From Acidobacteriota bacterium (GTDB lineage: Bacteria > Acidobacteriota > Blastocatellia > UBA7656), in NCBI GenBank assembly GCA_038040445.1, contig JBBPIG010000001.1:237768-301767 (forward strand): a stretch of 64,000 nucleotides of DNA. Direction: 5' to 3'. Positions within the stretch are counted from its first letter, which is position 1; every line of letters starts with the position of its first letter. Below, piece by piece: positions 47,145 through 56,425 of the stretch. Under the pieces are notes generated by a model. It was not told the DNA's origin, did no database searches, and worked only from the letters and a program-made list of their open reading frames with translations. Position numbers and translations under genes: made by a program.

Positions 47145-48389
47145 TTAGTTCTTGGTCAATGCAATAATCGGATCGAGCCGAGCCGCCTTCACCGCCGGAT
47201 AAATCCCAAATAGCATTCCGATAATGCTCGACACAGCGATTGAAAGGACAACATACGTTAGGGTGATAGTCATTGGCACAGGGGTCGCTGCGCTGATTAA
47301 CGCCGACACCCCAGCGGCGAGTAATAAGCCCAGAACACCGCCCAACGAGCACAAGACCGATGACTCGATCAGGAACTGCACCAGAATGTGTTTGCGCTTC
47401 GCGCCGACCGCCTTGCGCAGCCCGATCTCAAAGGTTCGTTCTGTCACGCTGACGAGCATTATGTTCATCACCACTATGCCACCCACCAACAGCGAGATGA
47501 GCGTTATAGGTATGACTGCCACCGCAATAGCTCCAGTGAATTGATCGACCTGGTTGTTTATCTGCTCAACATTCACCAGTCCGAAGTCATCGTCTGCATC
47601 GCCCTTTAGCTTATGCCGGTTGCGCATCGCGATACGCGCTTCTTCTAGCGTCGAATCAAAGGTCTCGCGGTTATGCGACTTTCCGTGGAGCTCCAAGCTC
47701 TGGCGCCGGCCAAACATTCGCCCGAAGGTTGTCAGCGGAATATAGACATGGTTGTCCAGTGACTGGCCGAACATCGAGCCTCGCTTCTCTTCGACACCGA
47801 CTATCGTCATGGGCAGCTCTTTGATTTTGATCGTCCTGCCAACCGGATCGAGACCGGTGAAGAACTTATCTTTCAGATCAGTTCCAATCACGCAAACCAT
47901 CGCGGCATGCTCGACTTCGTGCGGTAGCAGAAAGCGCCCCTCGGAAATGGTCTTGTCTCCTATCTCGGCAAAGTTGGCGGTCACGCCCGAGATCTGTGTC
48001 CCGAACAATTCCTGGCCCTCGTGCTTTAGATCGGTGCGCGAATCTGCCGAGGCACCGACTTCCTTGCAGGAGACGCATTTGTTGAGAAGCCAATCCAGGT
48101 CATCCCAATCAAGGCGCTTGTTCCGCTTCATCATCTTCTCCCACTCTTCCTCAGTCATGTTTCCAACGTGGGCTATTCGAGCGATCACGAAGTGGTTTAC
48201 CCCCAGCAGCTTTGAAACCTTCTCGACGACGTAGGCATTCAGCCCGTCAATCGAGGCGCCGACAACCACCACCGATGCGACACCGATGATAATTCCAATC
48301 AGCGTGAGAAACGCGCGGAGCTTGTGCGAGAAGATTGATTGCAGGGCAATCTTGGCGGCATCCAGATAGAACGAGTAGACGGTCCCCAT
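47145..48389 (-). CDS. MacB-like ABC transporter permease, first of two
   Basis: 414 residues, same architecture: helix ([20 protein letters not shown]), core domain (about 45-255, with [18 protein letters not shown]), and C-terminal FtsX helices with [20 protein letters not shown] and [18 protein letters not shown]. The core holds an unusual CVSC pair ([12 protein letters not shown]) that might form a disulfide or bind metal. It and the following gene form a permease pair; the ATPase (LolD/MacB type) and membrane-fusion protein usually found beside them are not here. Confidence 0.9.
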   Translation of the reverse strand: MGTVYSFYLDAAKIALQSIFSHKLRAFLTLIGIIIGVASVVVVGASIDGLNAYVVEKVSKLLGVNHFVIARIAHVGNMTEEEWEKMMKRNKRLDWDDLDWLLNKCVSCKEVGASADSRTDLKHEGQELFGTQISGVTANFAEIGDKTISEGRFLLPHEVEHAAMVCVIGTDLKDKFFTGLDPVGRTIKIKELPMTIVGVEEKRGSMFGQSLDNHVYIPLTTFGRMFGRRQSLELHGKSHNRETFDSTLEEARIAMRNRHKLKGDADDDFGLVNVEQINNQVDQFTGAIAVAVIPITLISLLVGGIVVMNIMLVSVTERTFEIGLRKAVGAKRKHILVQFLIESSVLCSLGGVLGLLLAAGVSALISAATPVPMTITLTYVVLSIAVSSIIGMLFGIYPAVKAARLDPIIALTKN

Positions 48390-48776
48390 AGGATTGAGCT
48401 GAGTCTGACTTAGCGAATCACCTCGTTGTACACACTACAGGCTAGTACAAAGTTTGGCAATAACAAGCACGACAAGCCGCCACGCGAAGCAAGCGAGTTC
48501 CGAACGCACAACACAAACGCGGCAACGGAGACCTGCATTAACAGATTGATCCTCTTGATCCTCACCGCTTCAACCATAACCTTAAGAGGTATCTCTAAAC
48601 TGAAGGCAACGAGAGATCTGGACGGGATATCGACATATCCTGGACGAAGGGCCGGACGGTTTGCTTTTGTTTACTGGTTTAATCCTCTGTCCCGGTGATC
48701 ACAATATCTTGTGGTTGTTGCTCTGAAGTTGGACCATATAACAAGATTTTGGGGTGCGTTTCCGAAGTCGCACTAG

Positions 48777-48795
48777 TTGCACAAAACCTGTGCAA
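48777..48795. promoter_or_regulatory. operator-like inverted repeat upstream of the ftsZ promoter
   Basis: TTGCACA, AAACC, TGTGCAA: perfect 7-base arms with a 5-base spacer, ending 28 bases before the -35 box. Typical size of a site for a dimeric HTH regulator; the regulator is unknown. Confidence 0.45.
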
Positions 48796-48823
48796 AATCA
48801 AAATAATGGGTGCGTCTTCAAAC

Positions 48824-48851
48824 TTGACATCCGCTACCGGTTTTATACAAT
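48824..48851 (+). promoter_or_regulatory. candidate sigma-70 promoter of ftsZ
   Basis: TTGACA (48824-48829), 16 bases, TACAAT (48846-48851), giving a leader of about 105 bases to the ftsZ start. Strong match and correct orientation. Confidence 0.6.
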
Positions 48852-48962
48852 TGCGACCCTGCGTTTTTTTCGGGACGATACCGATTGAAACCCGTTCGAC
48901 ACACGCGCGCAAGCCTGGGTCCTGCGCGGCTGGAAGAAGCCTACGAAGACGGAGGTTCCTAT

Positions 48963-50090
48963 ATGTTCTCAGATGAAGGTGAAGCCACCAGATCCGCCCG
49001 AATAACGTTTGCCGATTTGGAAGGGACTAGGGGCGCCAGGATAAAAGTGATCGGCGTCGGCGGCGCGGGAGGCAATGCTGTCAATCGCCTGATTGAAGAC
49101 GGCATGGAGGGGGTCGAGTTCCTGGTTGCAAACACCGATCTCCAGGCACTCAAAGACTCAAAGGCTTCAGTAAAGATCCAGATCGGCGAGGAAATTGCGC
49201 GAGGGCTTGGCGCGGGGGGAGATCCCGAAGTAGGCAAACGAGCGGCTCTTGAGGATACCGACAAGCTGGTCGATGCGCTTGATGGCGCAGACATGATTTT
49301 CGTGACGGCGGGTCTGGGCGGCGGAACCGGCACTGGAGCTGCCCCCATCATAGGAAGTCTTGCCACCGAACTGGGCGCATTGACAATCGCGGTCGTGACC
49401 AAGCCTTTCGCTTTCGAGGGACGGCGCCGGGAAATTCAGGCTGAAAAGGGGCTCGAGGAACTGCGAGGCTGCGTTGATAGCGTTATCACCATCCCAAACG
49501 AGCGGCTGCTCAAATCGATCACCAAGGCTATTCCGTTTGTCGATGCCTTCGGTCTTGCGGACGGTGTCTTGCGCCAGGCAGTGCGAGGCATCTCAGACAT
49601 CGTAACGCTTCCCGGTCTGATCAACGTCGACTTCGCCGATGTTAAAGCCATCATGGAAGGCAAAGGCGTTGCCCTGATGGGAACAGGTACAGCATCAGGC
49701 GAGAACCGGGCGATCGAGGCTGTGCAGCGAGCCATCTCGAGCCCGCTGCTTGAAGAAGCATCGATCCAGGGCGCTAAGGCGTTGCTTGTGAACGTAACCG
49801 GCAGCTCCGATGTGACTCTGTTTGAGATCAGCGAAGCGATGGATTTGATTCACGACTCGGCCGATCCCGAGGCTAACATCATCTTTGGCGCGGTGATCGA
49901 TGAGCGGCTGACCGGCGCAATAAAGGTAACGGTGATCGCGACACATTTTGCCTCTGCTGCCGCTTCATCAGAATTGGTTCACAACGGGGCAGCTCTGCGC
50001 GCTGGCGCTAACAACACCGGAAAGCTCCCCGCTGCTGAGGCTCAACCTGATACAGATACGCCCGCCTTCATGCGCAAGACGGTGAATTAG
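48963..50090 (+). CDS. ftsZ: cell division GTPase FtsZ
   Basis: 375 residues from ATG 48963, which has GGAGG 7 bases upstream; an earlier in-frame start would add 26 unrelated residues. The tubulin-like GTPase is complete: [32 protein letters not shown] (tubulin signature), [10 protein letters not shown], and the T7 synergy loop [20 protein letters not shown]. The C-terminus ends [11 protein letters not shown], a recognisable C-terminal peptide for FtsA/ZipA binding. It forms the Z ring. The usual neighbours (ftsA, ftsQ, mraZ, murC-G) are absent on both sides; the gene stands alone. Confidence 0.97.
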   Translation: MFSDEGEATRSARITFADLEGTRGARIKVIGVGGAGGNAVNRLIEDGMEGVEFLVANTDLQALKDSKASVKIQIGEEIARGLGAGGDPEVGKRAALEDTDKLVDALDGADMIFVTAGLGGGTGTGAAPIIGSLATELGALTIAVVTKPFAFEGRRREIQAEKGLEELRGCVDSVITIPNERLLKSITKAIPFVDAFGLADGVLRQAVRGISDIVTLPGLINVDFADVKAIMEGKGVALMGTGTASGENRAIEAVQRAISSPLLEEASIQGAKALLVNVTGSSDVTLFEISEAMDLIHDSADPEANIIFGAVIDERLTGAIKVTVIATHFASAAASSELVHNGAALRAGANNTGKLPAAEAQPDTDTPAFMRKTVN

Positions 50091-50410
50091 TGTCGCGCGT
50101 TTGGTGAGCCGTGCGGGAGTCGAACGCTCATCAATACCCGCGGCTTCCCTTCCCGATTTTGACTGTGACTCCAATGGGGGCCAATCGCGAGCGCCCCTGG
50201 CTTTCCCTCCCACACACTCTCAGTGCTCGCATGCCGGTTACAGAAGCGGTATGCATTAGCCCCACCCTCGAGCCCATCTTACTCATCGTCACGGACCAAC
50301 CTGGTCAAAGTCTCTGTCGGCCATTTCGGCGCAGCCGTTTTCTGACGGTAGCATCCGTATAGTATGATTTGCCCGGGAACATGATTAACCTGCGATCGAC
50401 GAGTGAGGCT
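50091..50410. other. intergenic region between ftsZ and the DUF1684 gene
   Basis: 320 bases. I see no gene. The stretch just before 50380 (TATAGTATGAT) could hold the -10 of the downstream gene. No clear ftsZ terminator. Confidence 0.4.
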
Positions 50411-51352
50411 ATGACAACCAGAACTATTCTCAGCGTGGGACTGATAATTATTTTTCTTGCTGTGTCTACGACTGCGCCTGCCGCAGGCGAACCTACAAAC
50501 CCTGCGCTCGTTTCAGACGAGCCTTCGTACCTGAAGCAAATCGAACGGTGGCGCTCCGAGCGTCTTGAGGAGATCAACGGCAATAATGGCTGGACCTCTC
50601 TTGTCGGACTGTTCTGGCTTAATGAGGGGCAAAATAAGCTCGGTAGTGATCCATCGAATGACATAGTCCTTCCGAGAGAGCGCGCTCCAAAGTTCGCGGG
50701 CTCATTGTTGCTCGACAAGGGCGTGGTGAGGCTGGAGGCAACGCCCGATGCCGGCATCACGAATGGTGACAAGACCGTGAGGACCCTCGTGCTTCAGTCT
50801 GATGCCGATGGCCTAGCAACAGTCTTGAAGCTTGGCTCGCTCACGCTTTTTGTCATCAAGCGCGGTGAGAAGCTCGGCTTGCGAGTTAAGGACAAACAGA
50901 GTCCAGCGCCGTCCAGCTTCGCCGGACTCGACTACTTCCCCATCAACTCGAAGTGGAGACTTGAAGCGAGGCTCGAGCCTTATGATCCTCCCAAGATTGT
51001 TCCAATTGCCAATGTGCTCGGGATGGTCGACAACATGACATCACCGGGCGCGCTGGTCTTCCAGGTAAACGGGAAGACTTATCGGCTCGATCCAGTGCTG
51101 GAAAAAGGTTCGAAGCAGCTTTTCATTATATTCGCCGACAAAACGGCCGGGAAAGAAACCTATGGCGCGGGGCGGTATCTTTATGCCGATCCGCCCGGTG
51201 AGGACGGCAAGGTGGTTGTGGATTTCAACAAGGCTCACAATCCGCCCTGCGCCTTCACGCAGTTCGCGACGTGTCCTCTTCCGCCGCGGCAGAACCGGCT
51301 CCCGTTCCGCATCGACGCCGGAGAGAAGAAGTACGCGAGAGCCAGCCACTGA
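50411..51352 (+). CDS. exported DUF1684 protein
   Basis: About 313 residues from ATG 50411 (GAGTGAGG directly upstream; TTG/ATG starts earlier are possible). Signal peptide (TILSVGLIIIFLAVSTTAPAA). The mature part has the DUF1684 layout: RWRSERLEEINGNNGWTSLV, GLFWLNEGQNKLGS, LDYFPINSKWRLEARLEPYD, FADKTAGKETYGAGRYLYAD and FNKAHNPPCAFTQFATCPLP. Family members are exported proteins of unknown function with a conserved FNxAxNPPCA motif; here the cysteines CAFTQFATC may form a disulfide. 80 bases before the hydratase gene, same strand. Confidence 0.82.
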   Translation: MTTRTILSVGLIIIFLAVSTTAPAAGEPTNPALVSDEPSYLKQIERWRSERLEEINGNNGWTSLVGLFWLNEGQNKLGSDPSNDIVLPRERAPKFAGSLLLDKGVVRLEATPDAGITNGDKTVRTLVLQSDADGLATVLKLGSLTLFVIKRGEKLGLRVKDKQSPAPSSFAGLDYFPINSKWRLEARLEPYDPPKIVPIANVLGMVDNMTSPGALVFQVNGKTYRLDPVLEKGSKQLFIIFADKTAGKETYGAGRYLYADPPGEDGKVVVDFNKAHNPPCAFTQFATCPLPPRQNRLPFRIDAGEKKYARASH

Positions 51353-51432
51353 GCAAAGAGGGTCTCGAATATTCGAAAGGGTTTCGGCTTGTTGCACAAG
51401 CTGAGCTCTCGCAAGTTGTCCTGGAGGATCTG

Positions 51433-52221
51433 ATGAAACCGTATGATTGCCTATTGGTCGAAGGCGACGCGCCAATTGCGCCAGTCGCTATCGTCACGAT
51501 GAATCGTCCCGAGCGGCGCAACGCGCTTTCGCTCGCGCTTATGGAAGAGCTTATCGATTGCTTCCGCGCGCTCGGTCAACAGCCGGAGATTCGCGCGATC
51601 ATACTGGCGGCAAATGGACCAGCGTTCTCAGCGGGACATGATCTGAGCGAGTTGAAAGACCGAGGGATCGGCGACTACCGTCACGTGTTCGACCTGTGCG
51701 CAAACTTAATGACTCTCATTCAAAGCATCCCGCAGCCTGTGATCGCCGAAGTCAACGGGATCGCCACTGCCGCTGGTTGCCAGCTAGTGGCGACGTGCGA
51801 TCTCGCGGTCGCGTCCGAGAAGAGTCAGTTCGCAACACCGGGCGTGCGCATAGGTTTGTTCTGCACGACTCCGATGGTCGCTCTCACACGGGCAATTGGC
51901 CGCAAGCGCGCGCTTGAGATGTTGCTAACCGGAACACCAATCGACGCGTCAACCGCTATGGAGTGGGGACTGCTCAATCAGGTATTGCCAGCCGCTCAAC
52001 TGCGGGAGGGAACATACGCGCTGGCGCAGCGGATCGCGGAAGCAAGCGCGTTCACTGTGGCGATTGGGAAACAAGCGTTCTACACGCAGATCGATCTGGA
52101 TCAGCCAAAGGCTTATGCTTACGCAAAAGAAGTGATGAGCTTGAATGCAATGGCTGAAGACGCCCAGGAAGGAATGGGAGCGTTTCTCGAGAAGCGCACA
52201 CCGTGCTGGCGCGGGCGTTAG
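51433..52221 (+). CDS. enoyl-CoA hydratase/isomerase family protein, ECHDC3-like
   Basis: 262 residues, start ATG 51433 with GGAGG 7 bases upstream. Crotonase fold: MNRPERRNALSLALMEELID, GPAFSAGHDLSELKDRG (oxyanion hole), EVNGIATAAGCQLVATCDLA, and TPGVRIGLFCTTPMVALTRA. The ending FTVAIGKQAFYTQIDLDQPK, VMSLNAMAEDAQEGM and EKRTPCW matches the ECHDC3 subgroup, which lacks a proven enoyl-CoA hydratase role. The usual catalytic Glu pair is not obvious (LFCTTPM region), so hydratase activity is doubtful. Separate from the beta-oxidation cluster. Confidence 0.8.
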   Translation: MKPYDCLLVEGDAPIAPVAIVTMNRPERRNALSLALMEELIDCFRALGQQPEIRAIILAANGPAFSAGHDLSELKDRGIGDYRHVFDLCANLMTLIQSIPQPVIAEVNGIATAAGCQLVATCDLAVASEKSQFATPGVRIGLFCTTPMVALTRAIGRKRALEMLLTGTPIDASTAMEWGLLNQVLPAAQLREGTYALAQRIAEASAFTVAIGKQAFYTQIDLDQPKAYAYAKEVMSLNAMAEDAQEGMGAFLEKRTPCWRGR

Positions 52222-52403
52222 ATGTGAGCTACACTGTCGTTCGTCCACACAGCGACCCTCGTGAATGATTCTGGAGGCCCCGGAATCTTTCGGCCTGGAA
52301 GATATACGTCTCGATCCTCTTGAGGCGGTCAGGTCCTTCCGGTTGGGTACACCAAAGCAGTTTTCGATACATCTTGGTTTGCAGTCGAGATGGTCTCAAG
52401 TGG

Positions 52404-55400
52404 GTGAACTTGTTCGCTAAACTTCCATCAATTCGCACATCGCATGCTGAGGGTCCTTCGTTACTCCATGGATTCTTTGAAAGGGCCGCCGGGCTCTGGC
52501 CGGATCGGTTCGCTGTCGATGTTCCACCTGCACCGGGGCGGCCCGCTCGGCGACTGATTACTTATCGAGAACTGGAACGCCAGTGCGATGCCCTGGTTAG
52601 TTTGCTTAACACCTTCATAACGGGGGAGTGCGTCGTGGCTATTCTTCTCCCCCGGCGCACCGAGCATCTGTACAGCAGCCAGTTGGCGGTCCTCAAAGCC
52701 GGCGCCGCGTACACATGTATCGATCCCACTTTTCCAGATGAACAGCTTCGCGACATTCTAAAAGATTCGGATGCCGTGGCGGTGCTAACCGACCACGATG
52801 GCCTGGCTCGTGCTCGGCGCTCAGGGATCGCCTGCGCGCGCGTGTTCGATGTTGTGGAGTTGATGACCCACGCCGGAAGCGAGGTCGTTTCGCCACCGCC
52901 TCGCTCCTGGCTCACGCCGCGAAGCCTGGCCTACATCATTTACACATCAGGCACGACGGGCCGGCCCAAGGGGGTCATGATCGAGCACGGCAGCGTTGCC
53001 AACCTCGTCGGCGCGGACCTCTGCGAGTTCGATCTCTCGCCCGACGACCGAATCGGCCAGAGCTCATCTTCCGCGTACGACTCGTCAGTCGAAGAGATTT
53101 GGCTTGCGTTCGCGGCGGGAGCAACGGTCGTGGTGATGGACGACGAAACGATCAGACTTGGGCCCGATTTAGTCCCCTGGCTGCGCCGCGAACGCATTAA
53201 CGTTTTGTGTCCGCCTCCCACGCTTCTTCGCACTACTGGATGCGAGGATCCCATGGAAGCCCTGCCGGATCTGTCGCTTCTCTACGTCGGCGGCGAGGCC
53301 CTGCCCGAAGATGTCGCCGAGCGCTGGGCGCCGGGCCGTCGTCTGGTAAACGGCTATGGGCCGACTGAGTGCACGGTGACCGCGATGCGCGGGAGAATCA
53401 CTGAAGGCGAGCCGATCACGATCGGGCGCCCTGTCTGCGGTCTTCTGGCCTGGGTGATGAATGACGCACTCGACGAAGTTCGTGACGGCGAACGAGGCGA
53501 GCTTTGTCTTGGCGGTATCGGTCTGTCGCGAGGCTATCGCAATCGGCCTGAATTGACTGCCCAGAAGTTTCCCGTGCACCCACGCCTGGGACGGATCTAC
53601 CGCACGGGCGACCTCGCGCATCGCGATCCCGATGGCCGATTCTTTTACCACGGCCGGATGGATTCTCAGGTGAAGCTGCGCGGCTATAGAGTCGAGCTTG
53701 AGGCGATTGAAGCGAGGCTCGCCGAGTGCGATGGCGTGCGCGAAGCTGCCTGCCGAGTCCAGCAAAACGGCTCGCAGCAGATGCTCGTCGCATTCGTCGT
53801 GCCGGAGAATGGCCACGAGCCTCGGTTCTTCGACGATCTCAAAGCGTCGCTGCTGAAGACCCTGCCGGCTTACATGGTTCCGAGCCGCTTCGCAATTCTT
53901 TCCAAGCTTCCGACCAACGTTGGAGGAAAGCTGAACCGGGATGAGCTTCCCCAGGTCGAGAATCCAGGCCGCAACCACGACAAGCGATCGGTCGTGGCGC
54001 GGAACCTGATGGAAGAAAGAGTCGCTGCGGCTTTCGGAGAGACTCTTCGCCTGCCGGACAGCGTCGGCATCCACGACGATTTCTTCAACGATCTGGGCGG
54101 GGATTCGCTTAACGCCGCGGAGTTGATCTCCGCGTTGAGGGACGACCCGTCCACTGCATCTATAACCGTTCGCGATCTCTATGAAGCACGCTCGGTGGCG
54201 GAGTTGGCTAGACGAGCGCAGGCGAACGGGGCTGCGGAGGCGGCCGTCAAAGTAGAGTCCGCCCAGCCAGTCGGGCGTCCGGTTCTAGCGACAAGCGTTC
54301 AGATCCTCTGGCTTTTGATTGGCCTCGTTGTTGGATCGTCCGTCGCTTATTTCGCCGCCTTTGACGCGACGCCCTTCCTTATTCGTACCCTGGGCCTGAT
54401 CCCGTTTCTTCTGGTGACTCCGTTCTTGCTGTTTGGGGCTTTGATAGTTTATACGCCGGTCGCAGTGCTGTTTGCCGTGCTTGCGAAGAAAGTCCTCATT
54501 GGCCGGTATCGTCCGTTGCGAGAGCCTGTTTTCGGGAGCTTCTACGTGCGGAACTGGATGGTCCAACAGGCGGTGCGAATGGTACCGTGGCGGCTGCTCG
54601 GAGGAACCGAGTTTCAACTCACCGCGCTTCGCGCTCTCGGAGCGCGCATCGGGCGGCGCGTGCATATTCATCGCGGCGTCAACCTTCTTCAAGGCGGCTG
54701 GGACCTGCTCGAAATCGGCGACGATGTGACGCTCAGTCAAGACGCCGCTGCACGAGTCGTGGACCTCGACGATGGGCAAGTGCTTGTCGGTCCCGTCTCT
54801 CTGGGTGAGGGCAGCACGTTGGACGTGCGCGCCGGCGTGAGCGCGAACACTTTACTCGAGCCGGGAGCGTTTCTCACTGCATTGTCGTCTTTGCCTGCCG
54901 GTGGCCGTATCCCGCGAGGCGAACGATGGGACGGCATTCCGGCCAAACCGGCGGGTCAGTCGCCGCCTCAACCACGAGTGCCCGGTGGAGAGCGAATCGT
55001 TTCACCATTCTGGCATGGCGTTGCGATGATTCTTGCGCGATTCGGACTCTGGCTGATCGTTGCCCTGGCACTGGAGCTGCCAACCGTCACCCTGGCGCTG
55101 ATCTACGGACTTGACGCCGAGAGCTTGCTGGACTGGCTGCTTAGCCCTTCGCTTAATCTTTCATTAATCATTGCCGCGTTCGTGATGGTGTCCCTGATTG
55201 TGCCGCTCACTGTGACCATTGAAGCTCTTGCCATGAGAGCGATGGGACGGGTCCGGTCAGGCGTCATCGGCCGTTGGAGCCCCTCCTATGTGCGGGTCTG
55301 GTTGAAAACGCAGATCGTTCAGTCGGCCGGCGTGTGGCTCAGCGGAACGCTGTTTTGGCCGGTCTGGCTGCGCCTGGCCGGGATGAAGGTCGGACGCCGA

Positions 55401-56420
55401 TGCGAGATCAGCACCATCATCGATGTCGTTCCCGAACTAGTCGAGATAGGCGCCGAAAGCTTTTTCGCCGATGGCATTTATCTCTGCGGGCCGCGCGTGC
55501 ACCGCGGCGCCGTGACGCTTGAGCCAACCCGCCTCGGTGCAAACACATTTCTGGGAAATCACGTCGTCGTGCCGGCAGGTGAACGGCTGCCGGACAATAT
55601 TCTGGTTGGTGTTTGCACTGTGGCGGATGATACGGTCATTCGCGCCGGGACCGCCTGGTTCGGTCATCCGCCGTTCGAGCTGCCGAGGCGGGAAACCACT
55701 GAATTCGATCGTCACCTCACCCACGAACCATCGTTGATCCGCTACGTGGACCGGGTGTTTTGGGAGCTGCTGCGCAACGGATTATTGATAGTGCCGCTGC
55801 TCGTCTTTCCCGCGTGGTTCGAGTTGCTAGCGGCCGCCAAGACGACGGTTTCATCGCCGCTCTTCCTTCTAGCTGTCGTGCCGTTGGTTACCCTGGGAAC
55901 GGTCGCGTTCTTCTGCCTGCTCGTGCTTGCTCTCAAGTGGAGTCTACTGGGACGGGTTCGCCCGGGCATTCATGCATTTTGGTCTTGCTGGTGCAGCCGG
56001 TGGGATTTTCTGTACGTGGCCTGGGCCTTCTATGCAAGCGGCCCGCTCGCTTTCTTAGAAGGAACGTTGCTCCTATCGTGGTATCTGAGAGCGATGGGCG
56101 CGCGTGTAGGCCGAAGGGTCATTCTGGGGGGCGGGTTCTCTCAGGTGGTGGATCCTGACATGCTGCAGTTCGAGGACGGAGCAACAGTGAGTTGTCACTT
56201 TCAGGCCCACACGTTTGAAGATCGAGTTCTCAAGATTGATCGAGTGCTGATTCGCCGCCGGGCAACGGTAGGAAGCGGAGCGGTGTTGCTCTACGGTGCG
56301 GACATTGGCGCTGGGACTCACGTGGCCCCGCACAGCGTAGTGATGAAGCGCGAGAGCCTTCTTCCTGGGCGTTCATACAGCGGTTGTCCAACCCGCCCGG
56401 TCAAGACCCGAAATGAATGA
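52404..56420 (+). CDS. Pls-type NRPS-like protein: adenylation-thiolation-tandem LbH membrane domain
   Basis: About 1338 residues from GTG 52404 (TTG 52320 would add 28); start uncertain. Adenylation domain (about 20-520): A3 YIIYTSGTTGRPKGVM, A4 region SSAYDSSVEEIW with the aspartate that binds an alpha-amino group, A5 NGYGPTECTVTAM, A7 IYRTGDLA, A8 MDSQVKLRGYRVELEAIE, A10 NVGGKLNRDELP. Thiolation domain with Ser in NDLGGDSLNAAEL. Then six hydrophobic segments alternating with left-handed beta-helix hexapeptide domains (ARIGRRVHIHRGVN; KVGRRCEISTIIDV; ARVGRRVILGGGFSQ). No condensation or thioesterase domain. This is the plan of epsilon-poly-lysine synthetase (Pls), a membrane peptide-bond former. 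Substrate unknown. Confidence 0.88.
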   Translation: MNLFAKLPSIRTSHAEGPSLLHGFFERAAGLWPDRFAVDVPPAPGRPARRLITYRELERQCDALVSLLNTFITGECVVAILLPRRTEHLYSSQLAVLKAGAAYTCIDPTFPDEQLRDILKDSDAVAVLTDHDGLARARRSGIACARVFDVVELMTHAGSEVVSPPPRSWLTPRSLAYIIYTSGTTGRPKGVMIEHGSVANLVGADLCEFDLSPDDRIGQSSSSAYDSSVEEIWLAFAAGATVVVMDDETIRLGPDLVPWLRRERINVLCPPPTLLRTTGCEDPMEALPDLSLLYVGGEALPEDVAERWAPGRRLVNGYGPTECTVTAMRGRITEGEPITIGRPVCGLLAWVMNDALDEVRDGERGELCLGGIGLSRGYRNRPELTAQKFPVHPRLGRIYRTGDLAHRDPDGRFFYHGRMDSQVKLRGYRVELEAIEARLAECDGVREAACRVQQNGSQQMLVAFVVPENGHEPRFFDDLKASLLKTLPAYMVPSRFAILSKLPTNVGGKLNRDELPQVENPGRNHDKRSVVARNLMEERVAAAFGETLRLPDSVGIHDDFFNDLGGDSLNAAELISALRDDPSTASITVRDLYEARSVAELARRAQANGAAEAAVKVESAQPVGRPVLATSVQILWLLIGLVVGSSVAYFAAFDATPFLIRTLGLIPFLLVTPFLLFGALIVYTPVAVLFAVLAKKVLIGRYRPLREPVFGSFYVRNWMVQQAVRMVPWRLLGGTEFQLTALRALGARIGRRVHIHRGVNLLQGGWDLLEIGDDVTLSQDAAARVVDLDDGQVLVGPVSLGEGSTLDVRAGVSANTLLEPGAFLTALSSLPAGGRIPRGERWDGIPAKPAGQSPPQPRVPGGERIVSPFWHGVAMILARFGLWLIVALALELPTVTLALIYGLDAESLLDWLLSPSLNLSLIIAAFVMVSLIVPLTVTIEALAMRAMGRVRSGVIGRWSPSYVRVWLKTQIVQSAGVWLSGTLFWPVWLRLAGMKVGRRCEISTIIDVVPELVEIGAESFFADGIYLCGPRVHRGAVTLEPTRLGANTFLGNHVVVPAGERLPDNILVGVCTVADDTVIRAGTAWFGHPPFELPRRETTEFDRHLTHEPSLIRYVDRVFWELLRNGLLIVPLLVFPAWFELLAAAKTTVSSPLFLLAVVPLVTLGTVAFFCLLVLALKWSLLGRVRPGIHAFWSCWCSRWDFLYVAWAFYASGPLAFLEGTLLLSWYLRAMGARVGRRVILGGGFSQVVDPDMLQFEDGATVSCHFQAHTFEDRVLKIDRVLIRRRATVGSGAVLLYGADIGAGTHVAPHSVVMKRESLLPGRSYSGCPTRPVKTRNE

Positions 56421-56425
56421 CTGAA

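Larger units (their letters stand above)
48390..48962. other. divergent regulatory region between the permease pair and ftsZ
   Basis: 573 bases with no supported gene. Contains two inverted repeats (CACAA-TATC-TTGTG at 48700-48713 and TTGCACA-N5-TGTGCAA at 48777-48795), the ftsZ promoter candidate (48824-48851) and, on the other side, the permease-operon promoter which I could not place. It is clearly less GC-rich around 48410-48480 and 48660-48860 than coding DNA. Confidence 0.55.
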
